Part shown: positions 16,839 to 25,262 of the stretch, in pieces | How positions within the stretch are numbered: the first letter of the stretch is position 1 | Layout of the letters: every line of letters starts with the position of its first letter | Source: Maridesulfovibrio sp050916235 | GTDB taxonomy: Bacteria; Desulfobacterota; Desulfovibrionia; Desulfovibrionales; Desulfovibrionaceae | DNA: 64,000 nt | NCBI RefSeq assembly: GCF_050916235.1 | Contig: NZ_CP104854.1 | Coordinates: 496,001 to 560,000, forward strand | Reading direction: 5' to 3' | Position numbers and translations under genes: made by a program | The notes under the pieces: model-generated | What the model saw: the letters and a program-made list of their open reading frames with translations, nothing else | Database searches by the model: none | Told to the model about the DNA's origin: nothing

Positions 16839-17753
16839 TCAGTTCGGGCCGAAAACAGACCTTATCCGTTCAAGATGGTCGGCCACTTCGTAAATCGTGC
16901 GTGCGTAAACCATGGAATGGTTGTAGCGGTAAATAACCTTCAACTTCTTGTCTTTGCTTGACGAATCGCGCCAGCCGTGACGTCTGAGGAAATTGGCCAT
17001 ACTGGCAAGTGCATCATCCTTGCTGAAGAGATCGATACGACCGTCACCGTCACCGTCTACGGCGTACCCGAGTGCGGTGGTAGGCATGAACTGGCAGATC
17101 CCAAATGCACCGTAGGGCGAACCGGGTATTTCGGTTGGATTTACGGAATTGGCGGAACAGAAAGTCAGCAAGGCGGAAAGCTCCCGGTAAGCCCAGTCAG
17201 CTTTTTTCTGAGTGCGCTTTTTAAGCCAGTCCATATCCTTTTTATCAAGCTTTTCATATCCAAGCTCATCAAAGAACAATATGGGATCAGAACTGGCAGC
17301 CATGTTTGCAAGATTGCTGAACGCAGGATTATCTCCCAGAGTATACCCCAGCTTGGTTTCCACCAGAAGAAGGGCTACAATGACAGATGGAGCTACACCG
17401 TATTTACTGTCGATCACTGTCAGCAGATCATAATGCTCCCGCAGATATGAGTATGCTCCAGCAAGAAGTACCGGACCCACATAGCGATCATCAAAAGTCT
17501 TTTCGCGTTCCTCCTTCTTGGCAGGAGGCTCAAAACGGAGTTTGAGAAGGGCACGCATTTTGCGGGCCATTATCCCGGAATCATATTTCACGGAACTTAC
17601 AGAAAACACAGTTTCCACATACTCACGGTTGAAACCGTCAGCCACGAGGCGGTCCTTAAGAGGGATCCACCCCTTGCTGTCATCAGCATCCACCATCGGG
17701 ACAAATGCCAACAACAAAAGAACTGTTAACGCTGCTATTTTCCGGGTCATCAA
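16839..17753 (-). CDS. Lytic murein transglycosylase, MltB family
   Basis: MltB-type enzymes cleave the MurNAc-GlcNAc bond of peptidoglycan with formation of 1,6-anhydro-MurNAc. The 304-residue protein has an N-terminal signal peptide (AALTVLLLLAFVPMVDA), the catalytic Glu in ALLLVETKLGY (about residue 130) and the SPYGAFGICQFMPTTALGYAVDGDGDG motif split across about 212-238. It starts 11 bases after the selenoprotein gene stop on the same strand and is probably translated from the same message. No lipobox is seen. Confidence 0.88.
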   Translation of the reverse strand: MMTRKIAALTVLLLLAFVPMVDADDSKGWIPLKDRLVADGFNREYVETVFSVSSVKYDSGIMARKMRALLKLRFEPPAKKEEREKTFDDRYVGPVLLAGAYSYLREHYDLLTVIDSKYGVAPSVIVALLLVETKLGYTLGDNPAFSNLANMAASSDPILFFDELGYEKLDKKDMDWLKKRTQKKADWAYRELSALLTFCSANSVNPTEIPGSPYGAFGICQFMPTTALGYAVDGDGDGRIDLFSKDDALASMANFLRRHGWRDSSSKDKKLKVIYRYNHSMVYARTIYEVADHLERIRSVFGPN

Positions 17754-17764
17754 CTGATTCTACC

Positions 17765-17995
17765 TTACAGTCTGTTCATTGGAACATTCGCCATCTCATC
17801 TTCGAAATCATCATCAATATATTTAATGTACTCTGACACATCGTAGCGTTTGCCGCAGGACCCGCAGCGTAAAAACACCGAGCGTCAGCCTCGGTGAACA
17901 TAGAGGTCACCGGAACAGGAGCGGCACACACCCTGCTCCCCGGAAACCATTTCACCGCGCGCTGTCTTTTTAAAAAGAGTTCTTCCCTGAAACAT
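17765..17995 (-). CDS. Dual-CXXC small selenoprotein (in-frame UGA at codon 37)
   Basis: Reading from the ATG at 17995 (GGAGG 5 bases upstream) gives 76 residues if the in-frame TGA at 17887-17885 is decoded as selenocysteine. The protein has C-R-S-C at 24-27, Sec at 37 in HRGURSVF, and C-G-S-C at 44-47, then an acidic tail ending at TAA 17767-17765. This matches what I recall as the family named dual CXXC motif small (seleno)protein in Desulfovibrio genomes. A SECIS-like hairpin begins 6 bases after the UGA. The reading frame stays coherent on both sides, which argues against a decayed gene. Two zinc-ribbon-like CXXC pairs plus Sec suggest a redox or metal role, but the function is unknown. 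It is probably co-transcribed with mltB. Confidence 0.82.
17846..17878 (-). promoter_or_regulatory. Bacterial SECIS element
   Basis: Downstream of the UGA the RNA pairs GUGUUU (17878-17873) with AAACGC (17851-17846). A bulge UUAC follows, then GCUGC (17868-17864) pairs with GCGGC (17856-17852), closing a 7-base loop GGGUCCU. A GGUC in the loop, a bulged U on the 5' side and a loop about 22 bases after the UGA resemble the E. coli fdhF SECIS that binds SelB. Confidence 0.75.
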
Positions 17996-18044
17996 TATTT
18001 CCTCCGTCAACAATACTAAATTCTACCGAACAGCCTGTCCACCA

Positions 18045-18083
18045 CAAAAAAACAGCCGGATTTCAGATGCTGAAATCCGGCTG
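18045..18083 (-). terminator. Terminator after tolC-like gene
   Basis: A perfect 14-bp stem (18053-18066 with 18070-18083) with a three-base loop, followed by TTTTTTGTGG on the minus strand. It separates the outer-membrane gene from the selenoprotein-mltB unit. Confidence 0.88.
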
Positions 18084-18104
18084 CCAGATATTATGCAGTA
18101 ATTG

Positions 18105-19532
18105 CTAATTGGTCTTGAGAGAAGGATTCTTCTCGCCCATTGCAACGTAAAGTTTTGCAAGAGCAACCTGATAGTCGGACAAAGCCTGGATAAGCTGGGC
18201 TTCACTGTCACTCAAACGGGACTGGGCATCAAGAACTTCGTTGTTGGTGCTTACCTGAGCCTGATACCGGGCAACAGCCATTCTGTAACCTTCACGACCG
18301 GCTTCAACAGATTTACGGCCAACACCGATACGGTCAGCAGCAGCCTTGAGGCTCAGGAGCTGATCCTTGATTTCATAAGAGGCCTCAAGCTTGGTGTTAT
18401 CGAATTCAGCCTGAATCTTCTGTACATTCTCTTTTGCACGCTGTGAGTCATAGTAAGTCTCACCCCAGCTGAAAAGTTCCCAGCTCAGGTTGGCTCCAAC
18501 ATTCCAGGAATCAGGGCGATTCTTGTAGTTGTACTTGTTTCTGCTCACGGAAGGATCATCGCCGGTGCTGGAATAATTCATGTCGGCAGTGATGTCGGGG
18601 TAGAAACCGCTTTCGGCAATGGTCACGTCTTCTTCCGAAATTTCAACGGCTTTCTTGGCAATGATCAGGTCGGGACGATACTTATCGGCAACGGTAATGC
18701 ACTGATCAAGTGTCATAGAAAAAGGAAGATAGGTAAGTTCACCGGAATAATTCACCTTCTCATCAATAGGCAGATTAAGAAGAGTGTTAAGCCTTGCCAC
18801 TCTGGAGTCCACAGTGTTCTTGGCAATCAGCAGATTCTGCTCTGCTGTTGCGAGCTCCACTTCAGCCTGAAGAACATCAACCCTGGGACGAAGGCCAACC
18901 TGATAGAAGGCCTGAATGACCTGAAGCTGGGATTTCAGACGAGCAACGGAATCTTCCTTACTCTTAACTTCCATGCGTCCCTGCAGCAAGGTCAGGAACG
19001 AAGTCTGAATCTGGCTGATGAGAGAAAGCTCTGCATTGTAAAGGCTGGCTTCGGAAGACTGTCTCTGCAGCTTGGTTTTCTGGTACTTGGAAAGCAGTTC
19101 AAACCCTTTGAATACAGGCTGGCTGATGTTCAGGGTAAATCCCCAGGCATCCTGATATCCGGAAGGCGTGCTACCGGACCGGGGCTGATCATTGTAATGG
19201 GTATAGCCGTAGGTTGCCTTAAGAGGCCCCCCGAACTGACCGCGCTGAGACTTGACCGAGCTTTCAGCGGCCAGCAGATCTTTGCGGGCTGCAACAATGG
19301 TCGGGTTCTGTTTGAGTCCGAGACTTACGCACTCTTCAAGGGTCAGGGTCCTGTCGGCCTCCTGCTCCTCCTTGGTCAGAGCCTGAGGAACCTGAGTGGA
19401 GGCTTCCTCCATTGAGACAGGAGCCTTAGCTTCACCAAGGGTGCTTTGAGGTTCTGCCTGCTGCGCCAATGCAAATGACGCAGATGCAAGTATCAGCAGC
19501 AGAAAAAACAAAAGGGAAATATTACGTTTCAT
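18105..19532 (-). CDS. TolC-family outer membrane efflux protein
   Basis: A 475-residue outer membrane factor. It has an N-terminal signal peptide (NISLLFFLLLILASASFALA) and two internally repeated OEP domains rich in long amphipathic helices, starting at LTLEECVSLGLKQNP and LDQCITVADKYRPD. These trimerise into the trans-periplasmic tunnel for RND, ABC or MFS pumps or type I secretion. No pump genes are adjacent. The start at 19532 has AGGA at an acceptable distance; the upstream ATG at 19541 would abut it. Confidence 0.92.
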   Translation of the reverse strand: MKRNISLLFFLLLILASASFALAQQAEPQSTLGEAKAPVSMEEASTQVPQALTKEEQEADRTLTLEECVSLGLKQNPTIVAARKDLLAAESSVKSQRGQFGGPLKATYGYTHYNDQPRSGSTPSGYQDAWGFTLNISQPVFKGFELLSKYQKTKLQRQSSEASLYNAELSLISQIQTSFLTLLQGRMEVKSKEDSVARLKSQLQVIQAFYQVGLRPRVDVLQAEVELATAEQNLLIAKNTVDSRVARLNTLLNLPIDEKVNYSGELTYLPFSMTLDQCITVADKYRPDLIIAKKAVEISEEDVTIAESGFYPDITADMNYSSTGDDPSVSRNKYNYKNRPDSWNVGANLSWELFSWGETYYDSQRAKENVQKIQAEFDNTKLEASYEIKDQLLSLKAAADRIGVGRKSVEAGREGYRMAVARYQAQVSTNNEVLDAQSRLSDSEAQLIQALSDYQVALAKLYVAMGEKNPSLKTN

Positions 19533-19674
19533 TCTACACATCCTAAAACCGTGTGAGTTATTATATCCTTTAACTTAAATAAACAAAATCACACTCTCTA
19601 TAGATGTTCCATCGCAACTAATCAAGCAGCTTTTTTGTTTAAAACGCTTAAGCAAATGTGATGGGCTGCACTAA

Positions 19675-20454
19675 TCATGAATTAATCACAGCACAATCAG
19701 TGCTGTCACCCTGCAATTTATCTATAGTGTGGCGCAAGGCCGGAATAACTGCTTCAAGGCTTTCGCGAACAGCCTTCGGGCTTCCGGGAAAGTTGATCAC
19801 CAGACTTTGGCCGATGGTTCCGGCCACAGCACGTGAAATCATGGCATGAGGAGTTTTGGCAAGCCCGGTCGCGGTAATGGCCCGCTCAAATCCGGGCAGG
19901 CGTTTTTCGATAACAGCCATCGTGGCTTCAGGCGAAACATCACGTGGCCCCACTCCGGTTCCACCGGTTGTCAGCACCAGGTCAAAGCCGCCTACATGCG
20001 CAAGGTGCAGCAGAAGTGCCTTGAGGCTGCATTCCTCATCGGGAATGAGATACCCCTGAATAATGGAAATCGGAAGTGCATTTTTTATCATTTCACCTAT
20101 TAAGGGCCCGGCCTCGTCTTTCCGTTTCCCAGCCGCTCCCTTGTCACTTAAGGTTATGTAAGCAAGGGAATAACCATTTCGTTTTACGGAAAGCTCGACT
20201 GGTCCGACAGGAAGCCGTCCGCAGACCTCGGCCAGAAGCATCCTGCCGCCGGGAACCGAATCAGACCAGAATCCGGACACGATCCTCAACAGAGTCAAAT
20301 CCCCTGCGACCAGTTCATATCCAGCTCTAAGACTTCCGGAATCTCCGGCCAGCGCGGCACAAGCTGTACCGACCGGCAGCGAGAATTTATCGCCAAGAAC
20401 AATACGCGCTCCAACGGAAACATCTCCGACAGTGGAAAAATCACATTTTATCAT
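19675..20454 (-). CDS. MogA/MoaB-type molybdopterin-binding protein with N-terminal extension
   Basis: A 259-residue protein. Residues ~95-250 form a MoCF-binding domain with SLAYITLSDKG, the signature LTTGGTGVGPRDVSPEA (about 165-181) and FPGSPKAV. Such domains adenylylate or bind molybdopterin before molybdenum insertion. The first ~90 residues are an extra domain ending in LRAGYELVAGDLTLLRI, which recalls MOSC-type domains, but I am not sure. It is 22 bases from the DUF1614 gene, suggesting a shared operon. Confidence 0.82.
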   Translation of the reverse strand: MIKCDFSTVGDVSVGARIVLGDKFSLPVGTACAALAGDSGSLRAGYELVAGDLTLLRIVSGFWSDSVPGGRMLLAEVCGRLPVGPVELSVKRNGYSLAYITLSDKGAAGKRKDEAGPLIGEMIKNALPISIIQGYLIPDEECSLKALLLHLAHVGGFDLVLTTGGTGVGPRDVSPEATMAVIEKRLPGFERAITATGLAKTPHAMISRAVAGTIGQSLVINFPGSPKAVRESLEAVIPALRHTIDKLQGDSTDCAVINS

Positions 20455-20476
20455 CTGCAGCTCCTTTACTATTTGA

Positions 20477-21181
20477 TCAACTCAGAAGCACCGCTAATAT
20501 ACCGGTGATGAAAATTCCGTCAAAAGTACCTGCTCCGCCAATTGAAACAACCGGAGCATCAAGCACACGCCTTGTGGCAGGCGTCGCCAGATGCATCAGG
20601 TCCGCACCGATCAAGGTTCCGAGACTCCCGGCTACATATGCCGCAACAGGAGCAAGATCTCCGGAGACAAAAATAAGGGCCGCTAAGGCTGTAATCAATG
20701 GCGGAATAAGAACAGGAATACCGATGCCTACACCAGGAACGGGCCGTGCAAGGCCGTAAGTGGCGGCGCTTACAAGGGCAATACAGAGCAGGATAGAGAG
20801 ATCAAATCCGCTTCTGGACAGCAGCGACATGGACAACAGCACAGGAATAACACATCCCCCGAAATTCACTGCCACGACCTGCTTGCGCAATGAACGGCTC
20901 TCTGGGGAGGCCTCCCACCCAGTACGAGGATTAAAGATGACGACTCTGCGAAAGCTCACATCGGGAACCAATCTTTCCGACCTGAATACAGGAATGTTTA
21001 TCCCGCTCCCAAGCAGCGTGGCAATGAGCAGCAGAAAGCCCTGCCCCGGAGTAAGTCCCAACTTTGAAAAGGCGACAGAGACAAGGCCAACCTGTACAAA
21101 TATAAACAAAAAGAATATGAGGACAAAAAAGACTATGCCCAGAAACATTGCCGTGGGCAGGGAAAACATGGGGCCACGCAT
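20477..21181 (-). CDS. DUF1614 family membrane protein
   Basis: A 234-residue protein, nearly all hydrophobic, with about seven membrane segments. The family pattern VGLVSVAFSKLGLTPGQGF followed by GSGINIPVF is clear. The function is unknown, though the protein is often near molybdenum-cofactor genes and could be a transporter. The ATG at 21181 with AAGGAG 10 bases upstream is preferred over the in-frame ATG at 21226, which lacks a ribosome site. Confidence 0.85.
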   Translation of the reverse strand: MRGPMFSLPTAMFLGIVFFVLIFFLFIFVQVGLVSVAFSKLGLTPGQGFLLLIATLLGSGINIPVFRSERLVPDVSFRRVVIFNPRTGWEASPESRSLRKQVVAVNFGGCVIPVLLSMSLLSRSGFDLSILLCIALVSAATYGLARPVPGVGIGIPVLIPPLITALAALIFVSGDLAPVAAYVAGSLGTLIGADLMHLATPATRRVLDAPVVSIGGAGTFDGIFITGILAVLLS

Positions 21182-21312
21182 AATGACTGCACTCCTTGGT
21201 TTGTAAGCCTGAACGGAAAGAGTCATTTAATGATATTAAAGCAGACACTTCAAGAATTTATTGCTAAATTGACCGAGAGAAAATCCGGTACATTCATCTG
21301 GAGGACATTGTA

Positions 21313-22209
21313 ATGAAAGGCATCATTCTGGCCGGCGGTTCCGGCACAAGGCTATATCCCCTGACCCGAGTAGTCAGCAAACAGCTGCTTCCCGTATATG
21401 ACAAGCCAATGATCTATTACCCGCTATCGATCCTCATGATGTCGGGGATCAAGGACATCCTGATTATATCCACCCCCGAAGATCTGCATCGCTTCGAGGA
21501 ACTGATGGGCGATGGCTCAAATCTCGGAATACGCATTTCATATAAGGTACAGCCCAGGCCTGAAGGACTTGCACAGGCTTTTATCATCGGAGAAGAATTC
21601 ATCGGCAATGACTCCGTATGCCTCATACTGGGGGACAACATCTACTATGGTCACGATCTGCCGCAAATTCTGCAACGGGCAGCGGCGTTAAAGGAAGGCG
21701 GCACTGTTTTCGCGTATGCAGTCAAGGACCCAAAACGCTACGGTGTAGTTGAATTCGACAAGGACCGCACGGTGCTGAGCATCGAGGAAAAACCGGAAAA
21801 ACCCAAGTCCAAGTTCGCTGTCACCGGCCTGTATTATTACGATAATTCAGTCATTGAAATTGCCAAGAACATAAAACCGTCCGCTCGAGGTGAGCTGGAA
21901 ATCACCGATGTAAACAACGAGTACTTAAAGCAGGGAAAACTCAATGTGGAACTGCTCGGACGAGGTTACGCATGGCTTGATATGGGAACGCACGAATCAC
22001 TTTTGCGTGCTGCTGCATACGTCGAGGCAATACAGCAACGTCAGGGATTCCTGCTGGCCTGTCTGGAAGAGATCGCTTTCCGCATGGGCTACATAAGTGC
22101 CGATGAACTCAAAGCCATGGCCACAGACATGCTTAAAAACGACTACGGACAATACCTGATGGCAATATACAACGAAGCAATGGGGAAAGACGAATGCGCA
22201 ACATACTGA
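21313..22209 (+). CDS. rfbA: Glucose-1-phosphate thymidylyltransferase
   Basis: RmlA/RfbA makes dTDP-glucose from glucose-1-phosphate and dTTP, the first step to dTDP-L-rhamnose. The 298 residues are the standard length. The pyrophosphorylase signature GGSGTRLYPLTRVVSKQLLP is at about residues 8-27, with YDKPMIYYPLS next and the metal-binding GDNIYYG at about 110-116. A GGAGG site precedes the ATG. rmlB, rmlC and rmlD are absent here, so the pathway is completed elsewhere. The gene overlaps the next by 16 bases. Confidence 0.96.
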   Translation: MKGIILAGGSGTRLYPLTRVVSKQLLPVYDKPMIYYPLSILMMSGIKDILIISTPEDLHRFEELMGDGSNLGIRISYKVQPRPEGLAQAFIIGEEFIGNDSVCLILGDNIYYGHDLPQILQRAAALKEGGTVFAYAVKDPKRYGVVEFDKDRTVLSIEEKPEKPKSKFAVTGLYYYDNSVIEIAKNIKPSARGELEITDVNNEYLKQGKLNVELLGRGYAWLDMGTHESLLRAAAYVEAIQQRQGFLLACLEEIAFRMGYISADELKAMATDMLKNDYGQYLMAIYNEAMGKDECATY

Positions 22210-22676
22210 TTCTAATCTTTTTATTTTCCTTAACGGCCATACCTGCAGCGGCATTGTGCAGCGAACCTGACCTGCAAACTGAATTCAGTGCTCTTGCAGG
22301 AACGGAAGCAGCCCTGAAAACCCTTTCCAGACAGATAGACACTGCTACCGGGGCAGAAAAAGAACCCGATCGAATTTACGCAATGCAGGACATGGCAGGC
22401 CTCTGCAAGTCAAGCAGAATGCAGGTTCACAGCCTGAACTCCCTTTTTTCAGTCGTAAAGCTAGTTAAAATGGACCAGAAATTCCAAAGTAAGGAAGCAG
22501 CCCTGCTGAAAATGAAATGCGGTTATGCCTATAACGATTTCACCCGTCGTCAGGCCTTTGTCCAGGATATTATGAAGAAAGCTGCCGACCAGAGCCTTCT
22601 TGATCTGGCTTATATATTTGATGCACAGTTAAAAATAGTCGTCAACAAACTGAAAATTATCAATTCCAAACTTTGA
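22194..22676 (+). CDS. Hypothetical secreted helical protein
   Basis: A 160-residue protein that I do not recognise. It begins with a signal peptide (NILILIFLFSLTAIPAAALC), and the rest looks all-helical, with few aromatic residues, ending in LKIVVNKLKIINSKL. The start lies inside the rfbA end, in another frame, so expression is probably coupled. Periplasmic location is inferred from the signal peptide. A bidirectional terminator follows 20 bases after the stop. Confidence 0.7.
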   Translation: MRNILILIFLFSLTAIPAAALCSEPDLQTEFSALAGTEAALKTLSRQIDTATGAEKEPDRIYAMQDMAGLCKSSRMQVHSLNSLFSVVKLVKMDQKFQSKEAALLKMKCGYAYNDFTRRQAFVQDIMKKAADQSLLDLAYIFDAQLKIVVNKLKIINSKL

Positions 22677-22696
22677 TAGGTATCATTCCAGACAGC

Positions 22697-22731
22697 AAAA
22701 AAAAGCGGCACAGTAAGTGCCGCTTTTTTTT
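22697..22731. terminator. Bidirectional terminator
   Basis: A strong stem made of an A run plus AGCGGCAC (to 22711) pairing with GTGCCGCT plus a T run (22717-22731), loop of five. It serves the plus-strand secreted-protein gene and the minus-strand small membrane gene. Confidence 0.88.
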
Positions 22732-22763
22732 GCTAAAGAGCAGAAACTCTTCGCTGAAATTTT

Positions 22764-22907
22764 CTAATGGTGACCTTCTTTCTTGCCCTGCTCGATTCTG
22801 TAGAATGCCATATACAGAATCCATGCAAGATAAACGAAAATGAGAGAAACACCCACAAAGCCAGCAGTAGTGCTGTGGCCCATGTTGCTGATAAGTTCGC
22901 CGATCAT
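22764..22907 (-). CDS. 47-residue single-span membrane protein
   Basis: This short gene starts at the ATG 22907-22905 with GGAGG 9 bases upstream, ends in TAG 22764-22766 and precedes the bidirectional terminator. The protein begins MIGELISNMGHS, has one hydrophobic span (about 16-34, GFVGVSLIFVYLAWILYMAF with the last two residues beyond) and a basic, His-ending tail (IEQGKKEGHH). The layout recalls the small membrane subunits of respiratory complexes, but no partner genes are near and I do not recognise it. Confidence 0.72.
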   Translation of the reverse strand: MIGELISNMGHSTTAGFVGVSLIFVYLAWILYMAFYRIEQGKKEGHH

Positions 22908-23122
22908 ACCCTGATACCTCCAAGTATTTAACCCGATTCATTACAAAAATGTCTGATATTCATCACCATATTTTCTATTAATGTCAAGCTCTAGTTTAAG
23001 TATAAATATTGACAACAACCACCAGCCATATATTATTAATCAACGACGGATTAAATTTTGATGACAGCATGACCAGCCGAAAACATTCAAAAAACACGCA
23101 CTAGCTCATCTATAGGTAGGAT

Positions 23123-23668
23123 ATGGTTGAAAAGAAGCAAAGCTCCGGTCTGCTCGGCAAACTCAAGGACAAGCTGGACAGGATGCTTGGGAGAAAACAC
23201 AGTGAGTCACTGGATATCTCCATTGCGACTAAAAAGGACACCCCAAGTGCCCGCAGGGCCTACCGTATCGAAGTTGACAACATGCACATTATCTGCCGCA
23301 CTCCCCGGGTAAAATGCCGCATAGCGGATATCAGTGCCACTGGAGTGGGCTTCATCAGCACAAAAGAATTTCCCGTCGGTGCAACAATTGAAGCCGTGAT
23401 GCTCTGGTCAGGAAAACCAGTTATCAAGGGGCTGAAAATGAAGATCATGCGAAAGTCCGACAATATTGTCGGATGCGAATTCACCGATCTTGAACGCGGA
23501 CAGGATAAAATAATCAGCAAGATAGTTCTTGCCGCCCAAAAACGGCTTATCCAGAAAAAACACAGCGGCAACCAGACGGACACCACGGACACCGAAGTCA
23601 AGCAGGAAGCCGAAAAGACCATGAAGCGCGGCGTATCCACCAAAGGAACCACAAAAATCAAATTGTAG
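23123..23668 (+). CDS. PilZ-domain protein
   Basis: A 181-residue protein. The PilZ fold, which binds cyclic di-GMP, is marked by the arginine motif RRAYR (about residues 45-49) and the DISATG motif (about 68-73). A charged tail rich in Lys and Thr follows. The first ~40 residues are basic, with no membrane span. It probably acts as a cytoplasmic c-di-GMP sensor for motility or envelope functions. It is followed at 27 bases by the dehydrogenase gene, perhaps as an operon. Confidence 0.85.
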   Translation: MVEKKQSSGLLGKLKDKLDRMLGRKHSESLDISIATKKDTPSARRAYRIEVDNMHIICRTPRVKCRIADISATGVGFISTKEFPVGATIEAVMLWSGKPVIKGLKMKIMRKSDNIVGCEFTDLERGQDKIISKIVLAAQKRLIQKKHSGNQTDTTDTEVKQEAEKTMKRGVSTKGTTKIKL

Positions 23669-23695
23669 CCCCAGCTACAAAATCGAGAGCAGCAC

Positions 23696-24658
23696 ATGAA
23701 AATAGTCATTCTTGACGGATACACTGTCAACCCTGGCGACAACCCCTGGACCTCACTCGAAGAACTGGGTGAACTTACCGTCTATGATCGCACACCGCAG
23801 GAACTGGTCACGCAACGTGCTGCCGGAGCCGAAATAGTCCTCACCAACAAGACTCTGCTGACTGCCGAAGTCATCAAATCTCTGCCCACCCTGAAATTTA
23901 TCGGAGTTCTGGCCACCGGCTACAATGTAGTAGACCTTAAAGCCGCCGAAGATCGCAACATTCCGATATGTAACGTCCCCGGATATTCTCCTCCATCAGT
24001 CGCCCAGCATGTCTTTGCACTGCTTCTTGAATTTACAAACCGCGTCAGTATGCATGACCGGGCGGTAAAGGATGGAGAATGGGCTGTGCAGGAAGACTTC
24101 TGCTTCTGGAAAGCTCCACTGCTTGAACTGCAGGGTAAAAAGATGGGGATTGTCGGATTCGGTGGAATTGGACAGATGGTAGGAACCATCGCCAACGGAT
24201 TCGGAATGGAAGTGCTGGCCTACGCACCCCGGTCAAAACCTGAACCCGCTTATACTCCATTCAGGTTTGCCGATCTGGAAGAAATATTCATTGAATCAGA
24301 TGTTATCTCCCTGCACTGTCCACTGACAGCTGAGAATGAACGGTTTGTGAACCGCTCACTTCTTGAAAGCATGAAATCCACTGCATATATCATCAACACG
24401 GCCCGCGGCCCACTTATTGATGAAGCCGATCTGGCCTATGCATTAAGCAAGGGAATAATTGCCGGTGCGGCACTTGATGTAGTGGAAACGGAACCGATGC
24501 TTCCGGGAAGTCCTCTGGCAGGAACACCCAACCTGATAATTACTCCGCATATAGCATGGGCAACGCTTGAAGCCCGCGCAAGGCTCACCGAAATAACCAC
24601 AAGAAATGTGAAAGCATTTCTCAGTGGTACACCGATAAACGTTGTGAACGACGTGTAG
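23696..24658 (+). CDS. D-isomer-specific 2-hydroxyacid dehydrogenase
   Basis: A 320-residue NAD-dependent dehydrogenase of the glycerate/phosphoglycerate group. The Rossmann motif is GIVGFGGIGQMVG (about residues 149-161). The catalytic trio is Arg in NTARGPLID (about 238), Glu in VVETEP (about 266) and His in ITPHIAW (about 285). It reduces a 2-keto acid such as hydroxypyruvate or glyoxylate. The substrate cannot be told from sequence alone; gene order gives no clue. Confidence 0.9.
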   Translation: MKIVILDGYTVNPGDNPWTSLEELGELTVYDRTPQELVTQRAAGAEIVLTNKTLLTAEVIKSLPTLKFIGVLATGYNVVDLKAAEDRNIPICNVPGYSPPSVAQHVFALLLEFTNRVSMHDRAVKDGEWAVQEDFCFWKAPLLELQGKKMGIVGFGGIGQMVGTIANGFGMEVLAYAPRSKPEPAYTPFRFADLEEIFIESDVISLHCPLTAENERFVNRSLLESMKSTAYIINTARGPLIDEADLAYALSKGIIAGAALDVVETEPMLPGSPLAGTPNLIITPHIAWATLEARARLTEITTRNVKAFLSGTPINVVNDV

Positions 24659-24663
24659 GTAAA

Positions 24664-25098
24664 TCAGTCCTGTGTAAATCTTTGAACAGCCTCTAGAAGA
24701 TCAGCCTTCCTGACCGGCTTGGTCATGAAATAATCGCAGCCGGCATCATAAGCCCTGTCTTCGTTTTCCGGCAGGGCATGGGCGGTAACTGCAATTATCG
24801 GTGTCTTTGAAAGGCTTCTGCTTTTTTCATAGCTTCTGATTCTGCCTGTGGCCTCATAGCCGTCAGTAAACGGCATTTCTATATCCATCAGCACAACATC
24901 ATATTTGTTATGCATGAATTTCTCCACAGCAACATCGCCATTTTCGGCTACGTCGATACTGTAGGGCAGCTTTTTCAAATAAAGCTGCACAAGCAAAACA
25001 TTATTCTCACAGTCTTCAGCCAGAAGTATCTTCAAAGGTTTCACAGCTCCATTTTTATTTAAAGAACTGGAAGTAATTCTATGATCAGCAGAAAGCAT
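24664..25098 (-). CDS. Stand-alone response regulator receiver domain
   Basis: A 144-residue CheY-like receiver with no output domain. The acidic pocket is LAEDCENN, the phospho-acceptor Asp is in VVLMDIEMPFTDGYEA (about residue 71), with the Thr in IAVTAHA and the Lys in MTKPVRK. Its closest resemblance is to the receiver domains of hybrid histidine kinases, so it may relay phosphate to a histidine phosphotransfer protein. It is convergent with the dehydrogenase gene. Confidence 0.9.
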   Translation of the reverse strand: MLSADHRITSSSLNKNGAVKPLKILLAEDCENNVLLVQLYLKKLPYSIDVAENGDVAVEKFMHNKYDVVLMDIEMPFTDGYEATGRIRSYEKSRSLSKTPIIAVTAHALPENEDRAYDAGCDYFMTKPVRKADLLEAVQRFTQD

Positions 25099-25262
25099 CT
25101 ATTACCCGTAAATGTCAAAAAACAGACAACGTGTATCGCCTGCCCCTTCCCAACCCCGCGATGGTAATATCCCATCGGTTCGACATTGGCAATCAGTTTA
25201 TTTAAAAAATAAATCAACTAGCCTTAATTAATATATGCAACCAGATAACTGCACCCCGTAGG

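Noticed and set aside
17885..17887. TGA codon as an ordinary stop, making a decayed gene
   Set aside because: The frame stays open with conserved-looking CXXC and acidic residues after it, a SECIS-like hairpin is present, and the host group uses selenocysteine.
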